A stretch of DNA of 64,000 nt, from contig CATOSI010000001.1 of the NCBI GenBank assembly GCA_951812505.1, forward strand, positions 1,000,606 through 1,064,605, read 5' to 3'. The translations under genes were made by a program, and so were the position numbers. Position 1 is the stretch's first letter; each line of letters opens with the position of its first letter. Source of the DNA: an uncultured Dehalococcoidia bacterium (GTDB lineage: Bacteria; Chloroflexota; Dehalococcoidia; Lucifugimonadales; UBA1123). The notes beneath the pieces were generated by a model. That model had not been told where the DNA came from. It saw nothing but the letters and a program-made list of their open reading frames with translations, and made no database searches. Below, one piece after another: positions 35,601 to 44,710 of the stretch.

Positions 35601-35740
35601 GCCACATCGAAATGGTCGGCGATGACGACGACCCTGGCGAAGGAATCTTGGGCCTGGGCGCGGCTGATGGCGCTTTGAAGCTCAGAGAGGCTTGAAGCGC
35701 CGACGCCGGTTAGAGTTATGGGTGAATCTTCTTGTGTCAT
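32600..35740 (-). CDS. AddB-like helicase/nuclease subunit with an iron-sulfur nuclease domain
   Basis: The product (MTQEDSPITLTGVGASSLSE onward, ~1046 residues) has the AddB layout: an inactivated helicase-like N-terminal half and a C-terminal PD-(D/E)XK nuclease. The nuclease begins LANCPYRYFLGRALG near 745. It carries GKIDRVDVLGDEVRVRDFKT near 876-893 (catalytic D and D-x-K) and ends with CNYCDFKKLC near 995-1004. Those cysteines with the one in NCPYRYF form the usual four-cysteine iron-sulfur staple. The tail is acidic (MADDDDDDG). No Shine-Dalgarno is visible before the ATG at 35740; an in-frame ATG at 35773 also lacks one. It overlaps the AddA start and is divergent from the operon at 35970. 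Confidence 0.8.
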   Translation of the reverse strand: MTQEDSPITLTGVGASSLSELQSAISRAQAQDSFARVVVIADHFDVATALRHHLGASGMMNVTVQTGRRLAAELAAPILRSRSLKPLTRLLERQAVRVVGQEIVRRYGFDSQGGRLMRNSLAAAFRQMQEPTPAEDPNSGSAINALAERLLKDFLELVHRRGYYTPAEVSEIAAGAVSEGHHEPSRLPQVIYHLPRRLSTGDLQLADALLERSRCDVILGLTGDDESDGPVRDLLLRLTDRDVPSPVVKSPLQRLAEVDSLSIVAAPDPDEEIRAVVRSIVADDLPFNRTAVVYRQDNPYASLLRQALDHAGIPYSGAEYQNLANTPSGLLLLGLVDMATDLGSDGTIEREIFVEWITSTPIRNMALSEEDGASSQLVPASQWARLARQARAGGQPELWEGRLQAHISQEEAHSEELFGEITNRVLGERLRATELGQFVRDLSQSLGDLADTGGTWRSASAKLRHMLTSYRWAVREESPEDRRRIDEFLDSLEALDDWDTSYAAQELRQVVQEGLQSPVSDRGRPVGSGVYLGPPAGVAGADYARVYVVGMVEKQFPPRAATSPWLGASSSKAQREMALERFDFLSAIASAGSVVLSWPAATAERAASYPSRWLIEAANILHKSAGADERLTYETITQDAGDKPWLTFVASREAGLRQVAGSDVKPADVSEYNLSHMIGLPPEDVEKHPAMARDARLVAALHANEARSGDLLSEWDGLVGPESPRIEDIGTADRPISPSALETLANCPYRYFLGRALGISAPAEDDDGELSNMDRGLLVHRILERFVEEECTTEEELISIAEEEFEKTESRGATGYHLLWEIEKGEIRDGLGQFFAAESEWLGGTPESSDAEVNFGEDPEECGVSIELDGFGDVHFRGKIDRVDVLGDEVRVRDFKTGKPDYYREKSNGGEPDRSVANGRALQLPVYLEAAQVMYPGKSVSASYCFPLHDRYVHDVGKYTEEDRERFRESLGLIVGMVREGVFPATPEQSDGDEWGGNCNYCDFKKLCPSRKRLVWERKGRTDPRVAPFNRLGNRASMADDDDDDG

Positions 35741-35969
35741 AATTACAGGAGGATAGCAGAGAACGCCGACCACTTCTCAAGGTGTTACGAGCGAGTTGGA
35801 CATCGTGACTGGCACTCACCACCAGTTGGAGCCCCCGATTAGATTGCGGATACGTGAAGTCCTTCGTATAATCCCACCGCGCGGGCGGAACCGATGTGCA
35901 TGACGCAAAGTCCGCGCTGAGTCGGCCTCTACACGTCCACACTACTCTGACGCATCATATGGGAAATGA

Positions 35970-37211
35970 ATGAATGTCACCGCTAATTCAACTCTAAGCT
36001 GGCTGGACAGCAGCGAACAAGAGCGCAGCACCGTATTGGAGCTCGTCTCTGCGCTGAACGAGCCGGGAACGCTGGACGAACTTGGCATCGGAACCATCCG
36101 CGACACCTTTGCGGACGCGCTTTTCCCAGGCACCAGCACCATACAAACAAGAGCTCGCTACTTTCTTTTCATACCCTGGATACTGCAGATGGTCGAAGGG
36201 CGTCCCACGCCCGACCCGGAGCGGCGCGCCCGCCAACTGCAGCTACAACTCTGTAACGCGCTCGACAGGGCTCACGGGGCTTCCGAGGGCGTCATCGGGC
36301 GTGAGGCGGGCGCAGCGCTGCAGAGATGGCCCATATCCATATACTGGCTGGGACTATACCGGTGGGGCATACGAAGGTACCCGGGGCCTCTATCGTCCTA
36401 CTTCACAAGATTGCGAAGACCTACCTCGTGGCTCACATTGACGCAAGCGATTGAGGAACAGGTTGAGGAGCGCCACTACGAATCGCCTGACAATCCCCGG
36501 GGTAACTGGGCCGACATTCCCAAAGTGCCGGAAGACTTCCCGGACGAGGCCACCTTCGATCTCACGACAGAAGAGGCACAGTTTCTGAGCGAGCAAGTTG
36601 TCCTGAGCCACCCCCATACATACCTTGCGCACCTCCTGAAATTCGGCGATGCAGCCAACTCCAACGGCTCGGACTTTCCATGGCAGCATCCGGCGGCGCG
36701 AACATCGCTCCCGGGTGTTCAGGCCTGGCTCGATGACGCACGGCTGTTCAGCCTTGTACACCAGGGCGCTACTCTTCTATACAACCATACACTGGCAAAT
36801 TTGTCGGAGGACGAGGATCGTGCAGAGGCGTTCGCCGACAGACTCGACGACTGGTCAGGGGCAATGGCCTCATCCGCGTCCGATCTGGAACATTGGGACC
36901 GCGCCGGGATGTGGGGGCGTCTGATGATCGCCAATCCCAGGATTCGGGCCAGCGCACGGGACTTTACTGATCGGTGGTACAGACTGGCGATGAGTCGCAT
37001 CGGTGAGTCTATAGAAAATTACACAGAGGCAAGGGCACTCATCCGCAACCGTGAACACGCCCTGAAGGGACAGCGCTCTCGGCTGACGTATGCTGACGCG
37101 CGACACAATCGCCAAGGCTATCCGATCTCGGGCAGACTCCAGTTCCGCTGGCCGCAGGCACAACGGATAACCCACGACATACTGATAGCGCTAGAGCCAG
37201 CACATGCTTGA
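35970..37211 (+). CDS. DUF6361-like protein, first gene of a nuclease-helicase operon
   Basis: The 413-residue protein (MNVTANSTLSWLDSSEQERS, then TIRDTFADALFPGTSTIQTR with ARYFLFIPWILQ) matches what I know of DUF6361 proteins. These typically start with a SWLD.s..er..v...v......tLDELGIG.iRD..ad.lFPGtSt.qtRaRY segment. It is rich in aromatic and basic residues and has no known catalytic motif. It overlaps the phospholipase-D-type gene by eight bases, so the two are translated together. Its position as the lead gene of an operon with a PLD nuclease and a helicase suggests a recognition or regulatory role in a defence module, by inference only. Confidence 0.65.
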   Translation: MNVTANSTLSWLDSSEQERSTVLELVSALNEPGTLDELGIGTIRDTFADALFPGTSTIQTRARYFLFIPWILQMVEGRPTPDPERRARQLQLQLCNALDRAHGASEGVIGREAGAALQRWPISIYWLGLYRWGIRRYPGPLSSYFTRLRRPTSWLTLTQAIEEQVEERHYESPDNPRGNWADIPKVPEDFPDEATFDLTTEEAQFLSEQVVLSHPHTYLAHLLKFGDAANSNGSDFPWQHPAARTSLPGVQAWLDDARLFSLVHQGATLLYNHTLANLSEDEDRAEAFADRLDDWSGAMASSASDLEHWDRAGMWGRLMIANPRIRASARDFTDRWYRLAMSRIGESIENYTEARALIRNREHALKGQRSRLTYADARHNRQGYPISGRLQFRWPQAQRITHDILIALEPAHA

Positions 37212-39060
37212 ACCCGGCAAACGAAGGCTGTTCCTCGACACACTGCGTCCTCCAGTGGGGTACGAATTTGACAGGGCTGTCGGGACAACGTTTACTCTCG
37301 ACCTGATGGCGCTGCTTTCGGTTCCGCTGGCCTTTACCTTCCGGGATGCCCAGGACGGAGAGGGAGAACTGGCCAGAGACCCCATCGCGTTGCTGGAAAG
37401 CGCCCGCAGGCACGCCAGTCGCATCGCCGTGTTCTGTCATGGCGGGTACACGTCCGTACCTCCATCGAGACAGCCCGCGCTGGCGTTCCTAGAAGAGTCG
37501 GTGATTGCTGCATTCCCGCCTGGCAGCGGCGAAGACATGCCCGTCTTCCATCCGAAGGTCTGGGTTCTCAGGTATGTCTCACGGGATCAGCGAGCTAAGG
37601 TCCGATACAGACTGGTCTGCCAGTCCAGGAACCTTACTTTCGATAAGTCGTGGGATGTGTCGCTGGTACTTGAAGGCGAGTTCAACGACAGACGCGTTAA
37701 CGCATACGCAGTCAACCACCCCCTGGCCGATTTCGTCCATACCCTACCTTCACTGGCGCACGGGTCAATCGCGAGTGTCCACGAGGAGACGATACGGACT
37801 TTCGCCTATGAACTTCGGAGGGTCAACTTCGTGCCTCCCGCCGGCCTGAAACTGGAGCGATTCCTCCCATTCGGCATCGGTGCGAGAAATCCCACCTTCC
37901 CAGACCCAAAACTAAGACATCGGCAGGCGCTGGTGATCTCGCCGTTCTTGGGTGGTGGGTTCCTACGGTCAGCGTTCGCCTCAAGCCGCAGCCGTACACT
38001 GGTCAGCCGCCGCGAGGAACTGCTGAAGGCCCCTTCAGACGTGGTAGGCCAGTTCAACGAGGTCTATGCCTTCAGAACCGGGCTCGAGCCCGAACCTGAC
38101 GATTCCCAGATGGACCTGCCTTCGCTGGCGGGACTACACGCGAAAGTGTTCGTAATCGACGACGGCTGGGACGCGCGCGTCATCGTCGGATCGGCCAACG
38201 CCACAGGCGCGGCACTGGGCAACCCGCCGCACAATGTCGAGTTCATGGTGGAACTCTCCGGCAGGAAGAGACTATTCGGCATAGACACCCTACTGAAAAC
38301 AAACGGGGACAGCGAAGCGGGAACGTTTCACAGCCTGATCGAGGAGTTCGATGTCACCGAGGCAGGAACCGTCGGAGAGGACGAGCGAAAGGTTCGCCTG
38401 GAACGGGTACTGGATCTAGCCGCCGAAATTCTGACAAAGGCAGAGTTGAAGGGCAACGTGTCTGATGGCGAAGATAGGCTATATGACATTGCCCTGCAGA
38501 TAGACGCCATGCCGAAGCTGCCGGCGGCGGTACGGCGAGTGTCCTGTTGGCCCGCGACACTTACGGGTAGCATCCAGCGACCGCTGGAGAACGGCGCAGA
38601 GTTCCAGGGACTATCGCTGCCGCAACTATCCGCATTCCTGGTAGTGGAGATCGAGGCCGAGGTCGACGGAGAGGGTGGTACAAAGCGCTTCGTCCGCAAA
38701 ATCGAAATGAGTGGCCTCCCAGAGGATAGGCTGCCCCTTCTGTTGGCCAGTATGTTGAGAAATCGCTCCCGGCTGATGCAGCTGCTCTGGCTCCTGCTGC
38801 TTCCTGAAGCCGACCTGACATTCGACGAATTCAGCCAGTTGCTGGCTGATGAAGAGGATGCCTCTGCTGAGATCCGCCCCGTCTTTCCCGGTCTGCTGGA
38901 GAGGATGCTCGAGACCTTGGCAAGCGAGCCCGCCCGACTCGACAGCGTGAACTCTCTGCTCGAGGACCTGAGAAAGACGGAGCACGGTTCGGATCTGATC
39001 GGAGAGGACTTCGAGGCGATATGGAACGCCGTGTGGACGGCCAGGAGTGAGATGAAGTGA
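37204..39060 (+). CDS. Phospholipase-D-superfamily nuclease-like protein
   Basis: The 618-residue protein carries two HKD-type half-sites: FHPKVWVL near residue 115 with SRNLTFDKSWD near 141, and GLHAKVFVIDDGWDARVIVG near 310 with SANATGAAL near 328. This is the arrangement of PLD-fold nucleases that act as a dimer of HxK motifs. The C-terminal ~250 residues are helical and uncharacterised. It overlaps both neighbours (ATG inside the previous stop, and its own stop within the helicase GTG start). PLD nucleases of this size are known in DISARM-like and other helicase-linked defence systems. The substrate is presumably DNA. Confidence 0.75.
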   Translation: MLEPGKRRLFLDTLRPPVGYEFDRAVGTTFTLDLMALLSVPLAFTFRDAQDGEGELARDPIALLESARRHASRIAVFCHGGYTSVPPSRQPALAFLEESVIAAFPPGSGEDMPVFHPKVWVLRYVSRDQRAKVRYRLVCQSRNLTFDKSWDVSLVLEGEFNDRRVNAYAVNHPLADFVHTLPSLAHGSIASVHEETIRTFAYELRRVNFVPPAGLKLERFLPFGIGARNPTFPDPKLRHRQALVISPFLGGGFLRSAFASSRSRTLVSRREELLKAPSDVVGQFNEVYAFRTGLEPEPDDSQMDLPSLAGLHAKVFVIDDGWDARVIVGSANATGAALGNPPHNVEFMVELSGRKRLFGIDTLLKTNGDSEAGTFHSLIEEFDVTEAGTVGEDERKVRLERVLDLAAEILTKAELKGNVSDGEDRLYDIALQIDAMPKLPAAVRRVSCWPATLTGSIQRPLENGAEFQGLSLPQLSAFLVVEIEAEVDGEGGTKRFVRKIEMSGLPEDRLPLLLASMLRNRSRLMQLLWLLLLPEADLTFDEFSQLLADEEDASAEIRPVFPGLLERMLETLASEPARLDSVNSLLEDLRKTEHGSDLIGEDFEAIWNAVWTARSEMK

Positions 39061-42000
39061 GATCGGAATCTACTTTCGGGTCGGCGGAGACGGTTCTGAA
39101 AGGACTGAAGGACTTCCAGAAGAAGACCACAGAGTACGCCTTTCGCCGGCTCTACAAAGCCGATGACAGTACACGGCGCTTCCTCGTGGCTGACGAGGCG
39201 GGTCTGGGTAAGACCCTGGTCGCGACAGGCGTCATCGCGCGGGCCATAGAGCATCTGCAGGAGATGAATACCGAGCGGATCGACATCATCTACATATGCT
39301 CCAACCAGGCAATCGCACGACAGAATGTAGACAGAATCAAGCGCCGTCTTAACATAGACACCAGGCCGCTCGCCGAACGCATCACGCTCCTTCCACACCG
39401 TCTGACGACGCTCAACCAGCCGATTAACCTGATAGCGCTGACCCCAGGGACGTCCTTCAATTCCGCGAGCGCGGAAGGTGTTGTCGAAGAGAGAATAATC
39501 CTCTTCAGAATGCTTTCGCAGGTGTGGGGAGACCTGGGACCTCGATCTCGCAGGGTCTTCCTTGGAGGTCTGGCTACTGTCAGCCGCTTCCGCGACTACG
39601 AGCGGTGGTACTGGGAACGCGTATTCGACGAAAGTATCTTGGAGAAATTTCAGAACGTCGTTGGAGGACCGAATTCACAACTTCATCAGGAATTTATGCG
39701 AGTGCTTGACTATGTCGCCTACAGAGATACCGCAGAGGCGAGAAGACGCAGACGCAGGTTCGTGGCCAAGATGCGAAGACACCTCGCCCACGCGTGTCTC
39801 GACGCCCTGGACCCGGACCTTGTCATCCTCGACGAATTTCAACGCTTCCGGCACCTGTTGAACCCCAAGACTGAGAGCGGTGAGCTGGCGCAGCGTCTCT
39901 TCGAGTATGAGCACCAGCAGACAAGGGTCCGCACTCTTCTGCTGTCGGCGACTCCTTACAAGATGTACACCCTCAGCGAGGAGAGCGGGGACGATCACTA
40001 CCGAGACTTCCTCCAGACCGTCCAATTCCTTGTAGGGGGCGAGGGATCGGTGGAGACCCTGGAGGAGTCGCTACGCGAGTTCAGATGGCAGATGCCGTCC
40101 ATGGCATCGAATGGCCGGATCGACGCGGCCGCAAGAACGAGGCTGATCGAACTCAAGGAACAAATTCAGTCCTCACTTCTGAAGGTGATGTCCCGCACTG
40201 AGAGACGTGGAAATGCTTGCGGTGGTGACCCCATGCTGGCCGTCTCGGAGACAGCAGCGGACCTGGACGTGGAGGACGTGTGGGCGTATCTTTCGGCCCG
40301 CGACCTCGCGGCGGTGGTGGATGCGCCTGGAGTGATGGAATACTGGAAGTCCACTCCCTACATGCTGTCCTTCATGGACCGGTACAGGCTCTCGGACCGG
40401 CTGAGGAATATCGCCGAAGAGGGAAAGAACGGGGATGTCTCCCGCATCTTCGGGAGCAGTTCAGGCATTCAACTTCCACGCCGGAGCGCTACAGACAGGC
40501 AGCCTATCGGCGGCGGGAACGGCCGCATGCGCTCACTGCTTCAGGACATCCGGGACAGCGGGCTGCAGAGGTTGCTGTGGACGCCACCCACATTACCTTC
40601 CCACAACATGGGTCAGGACTTCGAAAACGCCCGTGACGCCACCAAGCGCCTGGTCTTCTCCTCGTGGGCCATGGTGCCACGCGCGATAGCGGTCATGGCG
40701 AGCTATGACGCAGAGCGGGGGTACATACCCGACCCGGCGCGGGCAAGCCGGTATATCTCGCAGGGTCTGCGGATAAACGACGACGCCTTCTCGCTGTTCT
40801 CGATGATTGTGCCATCGGCGACTCTCGCAGACGTCGGTAATCCCTATCGGTATTCAAGCGGCAGCAGCCCGGATGAACTTCTGAAGATGATAGAGAGTCA
40901 GCTGAGGCCCAGGGTGATAGAACTCACACGCGACGCTCCCAGGGAAGGACCGCCTCAGCAGATCTGGTACGCGGTCGCGCCTCTGATACTCGACAGGCTG
41001 ACACCTGTAACGATGCGCTCGATGCATCAAACATCCACAGTCCAGAGAGGCGATGGCGATACAGACGCCGTAGATGTGACCGCCTGGCAGAGGTTGACCG
41101 CACGGATCAGGAACGGGCTCGCCGATCCCGCCTCGCTTGGCAGACCTCCAAGTAATCTTCTGCAGGTATTGGCGGCATTCGCAGCGGGCTCGCCCGCGAA
41201 CGTGACACTGAGGGCCCTGTCCCGCATCACGGGTGCTTCCACAAACGATGAGAGCCTGAAGGAAGAGGCGATGAGGGCGGCATGGTCTTTCAGGGCATTC
41301 TTCCGGACCCCCGCGGCCGAGGGACTCTTGCAGAATGTCTATGAGCCCGGGGTTCCCATAGGCGAGGGGAATTTCGTGTGGCAACGAGTACTCGCCTATG
41401 CGCTAGAGGGTGGACTGGACGATGTGCTGGACGAATATTTCTACGTCATCCGCGAATCTCACGGCGATGAGACGGGTCCCAATGTCCTGGTGAACAATCT
41501 GAACGATGCGCTGCATCTTGCGACCGGCAGGCTTGATGTATCGGAGTGGAAGACCGACGGAGACGAGCTCAGCCGGCAGACATACCCGATGCGCCAGCAC
41601 ATTGCCCGACGTTACGTCAGCGATCCGCGCAGCAGCGCCGACCAGCAGGCAAGCCAGCACCTGGATGTCGTCAGGGCAGCGTTCAATTCTCCCTTCTGGC
41701 CGTTCGTGCTAGGTACGACGTCCGTTGGTCAGGAGGGACTGGACTTTCACTGGTATTGCCACGCGGTGGTTCACTGGAACCTACCCTCCAATCCCGTTGA
41801 CCTGGAGCAGCGAGAGGGGCGTGTTCACCGCTACCACGGCCATGCCGTGAGGAAGAACATTGCGCAGGCGGTAGGATCAAAGGTTCTCGAGCGGGTTCGA
41901 GGAGCGACGGCGGGCGGTAGCTACCTGAACCCTTGGAACGTTGCATACCAGATCGCGAATAGCAGATATGAAGGTGAAGGCGGCCTGATTCCCAACTGGG

Positions 42001-42245
42001 TGTTTACAGAAGGTAATGCTCGAATACAGCGCCATACGCCGGTTCTGCCGCTGTCGAGAGACCAGCAGCGTCTGGAGGCTCTCCGGCGAACGCTTACAGT
42101 TTACAGAATGGTCTTCGGCCAGCCTCGACAGGACGACTTTCTGGAGTTCATCCTCCGTGAGGTACCTCCCAATCATCAGAATGCACTTGCGGCGGCATTA
42201 ACTATTGACCTGCGTCCCCCGCACCAAGGCCACATTGACACTTGA
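39057..42245 (+). CDS. SNF2/DEAD-like superfamily 2 helicase
   Basis: The 1062-residue product begins at a GTG overlapping the previous stop (GTGA). It has a Q-like segment KDFQKKTTEYAFRRLY, Walker A VADEAGLGKTLVATGV (~44-58), LVILDEFQRF near 257, LLLSATPYKMYT near 297 and, in the second RecA domain, TSVGQEGLDFHWYC and LEQREGRVHRYHGHAV near 892-930. These are complete SF2/SNF2-type motifs, so ATP-driven translocation on DNA is likely. With the DUF6361-like and PLD genes it forms a tightly coupled operon. The architecture is reminiscent of DISARM drmC/drmD or the Azaca-type PLD-helicase systems, but the exact assignment needs a profile search. Confidence 0.75.
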   Translation: MRSESTFGSAETVLKGLKDFQKKTTEYAFRRLYKADDSTRRFLVADEAGLGKTLVATGVIARAIEHLQEMNTERIDIIYICSNQAIARQNVDRIKRRLNIDTRPLAERITLLPHRLTTLNQPINLIALTPGTSFNSASAEGVVEERIILFRMLSQVWGDLGPRSRRVFLGGLATVSRFRDYERWYWERVFDESILEKFQNVVGGPNSQLHQEFMRVLDYVAYRDTAEARRRRRRFVAKMRRHLAHACLDALDPDLVILDEFQRFRHLLNPKTESGELAQRLFEYEHQQTRVRTLLLSATPYKMYTLSEESGDDHYRDFLQTVQFLVGGEGSVETLEESLREFRWQMPSMASNGRIDAAARTRLIELKEQIQSSLLKVMSRTERRGNACGGDPMLAVSETAADLDVEDVWAYLSARDLAAVVDAPGVMEYWKSTPYMLSFMDRYRLSDRLRNIAEEGKNGDVSRIFGSSSGIQLPRRSATDRQPIGGGNGRMRSLLQDIRDSGLQRLLWTPPTLPSHNMGQDFENARDATKRLVFSSWAMVPRAIAVMASYDAERGYIPDPARASRYISQGLRINDDAFSLFSMIVPSATLADVGNPYRYSSGSSPDELLKMIESQLRPRVIELTRDAPREGPPQQIWYAVAPLILDRLTPVTMRSMHQTSTVQRGDGDTDAVDVTAWQRLTARIRNGLADPASLGRPPSNLLQVLAAFAAGSPANVTLRALSRITGASTNDESLKEEAMRAAWSFRAFFRTPAAEGLLQNVYEPGVPIGEGNFVWQRVLAYALEGGLDDVLDEYFYVIRESHGDETGPNVLVNNLNDALHLATGRLDVSEWKTDGDELSRQTYPMRQHIARRYVSDPRSSADQQASQHLDVVRAAFNSPFWPFVLGTTSVGQEGLDFHWYCHAVVHWNLPSNPVDLEQREGRVHRYHGHAVRKNIAQAVGSKVLERVRGATAGGSYLNPWNVAYQIANSRYEGEGGLIPNWVFTEGNARIQRHTPVLPLSRDQQRLEALRRTLTVYRMVFGQPRQDDFLEFILREVPPNHQNALAAALTIDLRPPHQGHIDT

Positions 42246-42306
42246 GGTCACCACTTTGCGGTGTCTTCAAGTGTGGGACTCGAATAGTAATTCCCACTTG
42301 GATTCC

Positions 42307-42984
42307 TCAGTTTCTCAGCCACTTCCTGACTTCGGCGAACCTCCCCGGATCATACTTGACATTACCATAGATGCGCTCAAGGTAGGATGTATCCCAGTCG
42401 AGATTACCTTGCTCCCACTTTTGGAATCGGTCGTATGGAGCCTTCCCGTGGAAAAGAATCTTGTCAGGTTCAAGGAGATGCAATTGCAGTCTTGTCGATC
42501 TATCGTACGTGTGCTTGTAAGTTGCCAGTGTAAAGTTGTCGCCATGCGTAGCAAGTGGGATCAGGTTCAAGTAAGCGATTTTGTCCAAATTCAGGTGGAA
42601 ATTGTTATTCACCACATCTTCCACCCATGGCCAGGGCGCGCCGTAACCGTCTCCAGACAAAAGGCCTCGCATCATGCGGAATAAACGTTCGAGACTGCCC
42701 GCTGACCTTTCCGCGCTATGGTGTTTGATCAACTCAAACATTTCTTTGTCGCCGCGTATCGATGCAGCGTTGTTACTCGCACGAGGATTCTGGCCTACCA
42801 CAAGTATCCGCACATTCGAATCAAAGTAACCCTCTCCTATAAATCCCGGCTGGGGCCACCTCTTCCTGAGAGGAACATAAACATGTTCGAAAGGAACTAC
42901 TGAACGTCCCTTTTCGACCCGAAGATCTCGCCAGTAGGCACTGGAGCCTACGTCCCCCCATACGTCAATCACATCTCGATTCAT
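42307..42984 (-). CDS. Uracil-DNA-glycosylase-superfamily-like protein
   Basis: The 225-residue protein has a central Rossmann-like core with VRILVVGQNPRASNNA (a GQNP-type motif A), YLNLIPLATHGD in the middle and DKILFHGKAPYDRFQKW near the end in the position of motif B. This order fits the uracil-DNA glycosylase superfamily, though the catalytic residues do not match a standard family exactly. It faces the helicase operon tail to tail with 61 bp between stops. It could remove modified or deaminated bases, or it may simply bind DNA. Moderately supported. Confidence 0.5.
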   Translation of the reverse strand: MNRDVIDVWGDVGSSAYWRDLRVEKGRSVVPFEHVYVPLRKRWPQPGFIGEGYFDSNVRILVVGQNPRASNNAASIRGDKEMFELIKHHSAERSAGSLERLFRMMRGLLSGDGYGAPWPWVEDVVNNNFHLNLDKIAYLNLIPLATHGDNFTLATYKHTYDRSTRLQLHLLEPDKILFHGKAPYDRFQKWEQGNLDWDTSYLERIYGNVKYDPGRFAEVRKWLRN

Positions 42985-43119
42985 ATCGTTTCCCTTTGCC
43001 TCAATTCTGTCTTCCGATGCATTCGCCGTACTGTCACAAAAACTCCTGTAGCGAATATCGGTGGATGCTCACGCCATCGCCACCTTGAATTCGGGTTATC
43101 GCAGATGCTCCTATACATG

Positions 43120-44195
43120 TCAAGCTGCTTTACTGACTTTCTGGGCGGGCTTCTGGATGATGGAGTAGACCTCGCGAGCAACATAGCGTTTGAGACATCG
43201 AATGATTTCGCGCTTGGACATTCCCTCCGCGGATCGACGCTGCATGTACGCCTGGTTCCTCGGATCGTAACATAGCCTTACAACCACGATGGGATGCAGA
43301 GCGGCGTTGGCCTGGCGGTCTCCTCCGCGGTTGAGGCGATGCCGGTTGATCTTTCCCGATGAAGCGGGTATCGGGTTCACACCGCACAGCGAGGCGAAGG
43401 CGGCCTAGGAGTGGAGGCGACCAGGATTGCTGCCGGCAGCGACCAGTAAGGCCGCAACTGTGTCGGGCCCCACGCCGAAGGCATTGAGCAAAGCTGGCGA
43501 TACTGACCAAGTGAGTCGCTCCAGTTCGGCTTCGAGGCGCTGTATCTCATCACTCAATCGACGGTAACGGCGGGCAAGTGAACGAAGAGCATACTTGGCC
43601 GCCATCTTGGGATTATCCATACGAGAGGGCCGGAAGTTTCTGCACCGCTTTGCGAAAGCGCTTGTGGTCAGACCGTTGAGCGTATCTCGGAGCTCGGACG
43701 GAGCTGTTACAACCAGGGCCTTCATCTGGTTGCCTGCTTGGGTTCGAGCCTTGACAGTCGAGTCTCTGGCACTCTTGAGCATACGGATCATCTCGACTTC
43801 GCCGTCTCCCGACTTGGGAGTGGTGTCGGCTACACCGGCAAGCACGGCTCGCGCTGCCATCTCCGCATCGACCGGGTCGCTCTTCCCCCTACGATGGCGG
43901 ACCGAACGATCAGGTCTGTTAATTTCGATGACTCTGTAGCCCCGACCCGTGAAGAACCGGGCCACTCCAGCGCCGTATGAACCAGTACCCTCAATCCCGA
44001 ACGCACCAGCGCCCCCAGTCGATGGGACCATCGTTCGAGTTCCTCATACCCGTGCGTGGTCGCTGACACGCGCTGCTCACCGAGTCGGACACCTTGCAAG
44101 TTAATGGCTACTGCCACATGTTGATCTCTGTGAGTATCGACTCCGACGATTAACTGGACTGTGCGACGACCTTTGTAACCTGCGACTCCTAACAT
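43120..44195 (-). pseudogene. IS110-family transposase, frameshifted and with a nonsense codon
   Basis: From the ATG at 44195 (AGGAGG upstream) the sequence reads MLGVAGYKGRRTVQLIVGVD with THRDQHVAVAIN, the DEDD-type N-terminus. A frame change near 43990-44030 leads to GIEGTGSYGAGVARFF, VIEINRPDRSVRHRRGKSDP and VDAEMAARAVLAG. The C-terminal domain follows (LLNAFGVGPDTVAALLVAAG), then a TAG at 43405-43407 in GRLHS-stop-AAFASLCGVN, then PIPASSGKINRHRLNRGGDR to the end. Thus all parts of an IS110 transposase are present but broken twice. The 3' part is similar to the fragment at 60195-60400. Confidence 0.8.
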
Positions 44196-44481
44196 TTCTG
44201 CCTCCTGGAGTATGGGGCGCAAGGTGGATGAGCGAACAAGACTGCGACGGGGCTTTAGGCCACACTTCTATAAGGTCACTGCTCACCGAAGCTCTGGGCA
44301 CCGTATGGGACCACATCGGGAACGGGTCGACAGATCATTTGGAGGGCATATGAGCCAGTCCCATTCAGAGTCAGATCCGACCCCGGATGGCCCATAAAAT
44401 ATCATCGCAGTCCCATTCGGGCCTTGACTCGGAGACGGTCTCAGTGGTTTGCTTTCTCATGGGCGGTGTGTCTCCTCTTCT

Positions 44482-44499
44482 GGGCTTCAGCCCTTTTTT
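44482..44499 (+). terminator. Rho-independent terminator-like hairpin
   Basis: GGGCT-TC-AGCCC is followed directly by six T residues. It lies in the ~500-bp region between the IS110 relic and the sigma-like gene at 44711. On the plus strand no gene reads into it from nearby, so it may insulate the downstream operon from read-through. Confidence 0.5.
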
Positions 44500-44710
44500 G
44501 TGCTTTGAGGAGATTACACCGCCTGATCTATTTACACACGAATTGAGGATACCTCCTCAATGTTGGAACAATGCGGTTCAGGAGCTTGGATGTCTCCAGC
44601 TTTGTTGTCGAGTCCAAAGCGACCGGGCTTTCCGGTCTGCGGGTTCGCACACGATTAACACACTAAGTGAGTTGGAGTCGTGGACATGAGACTCATACAT
44701 GAGGGTATAG

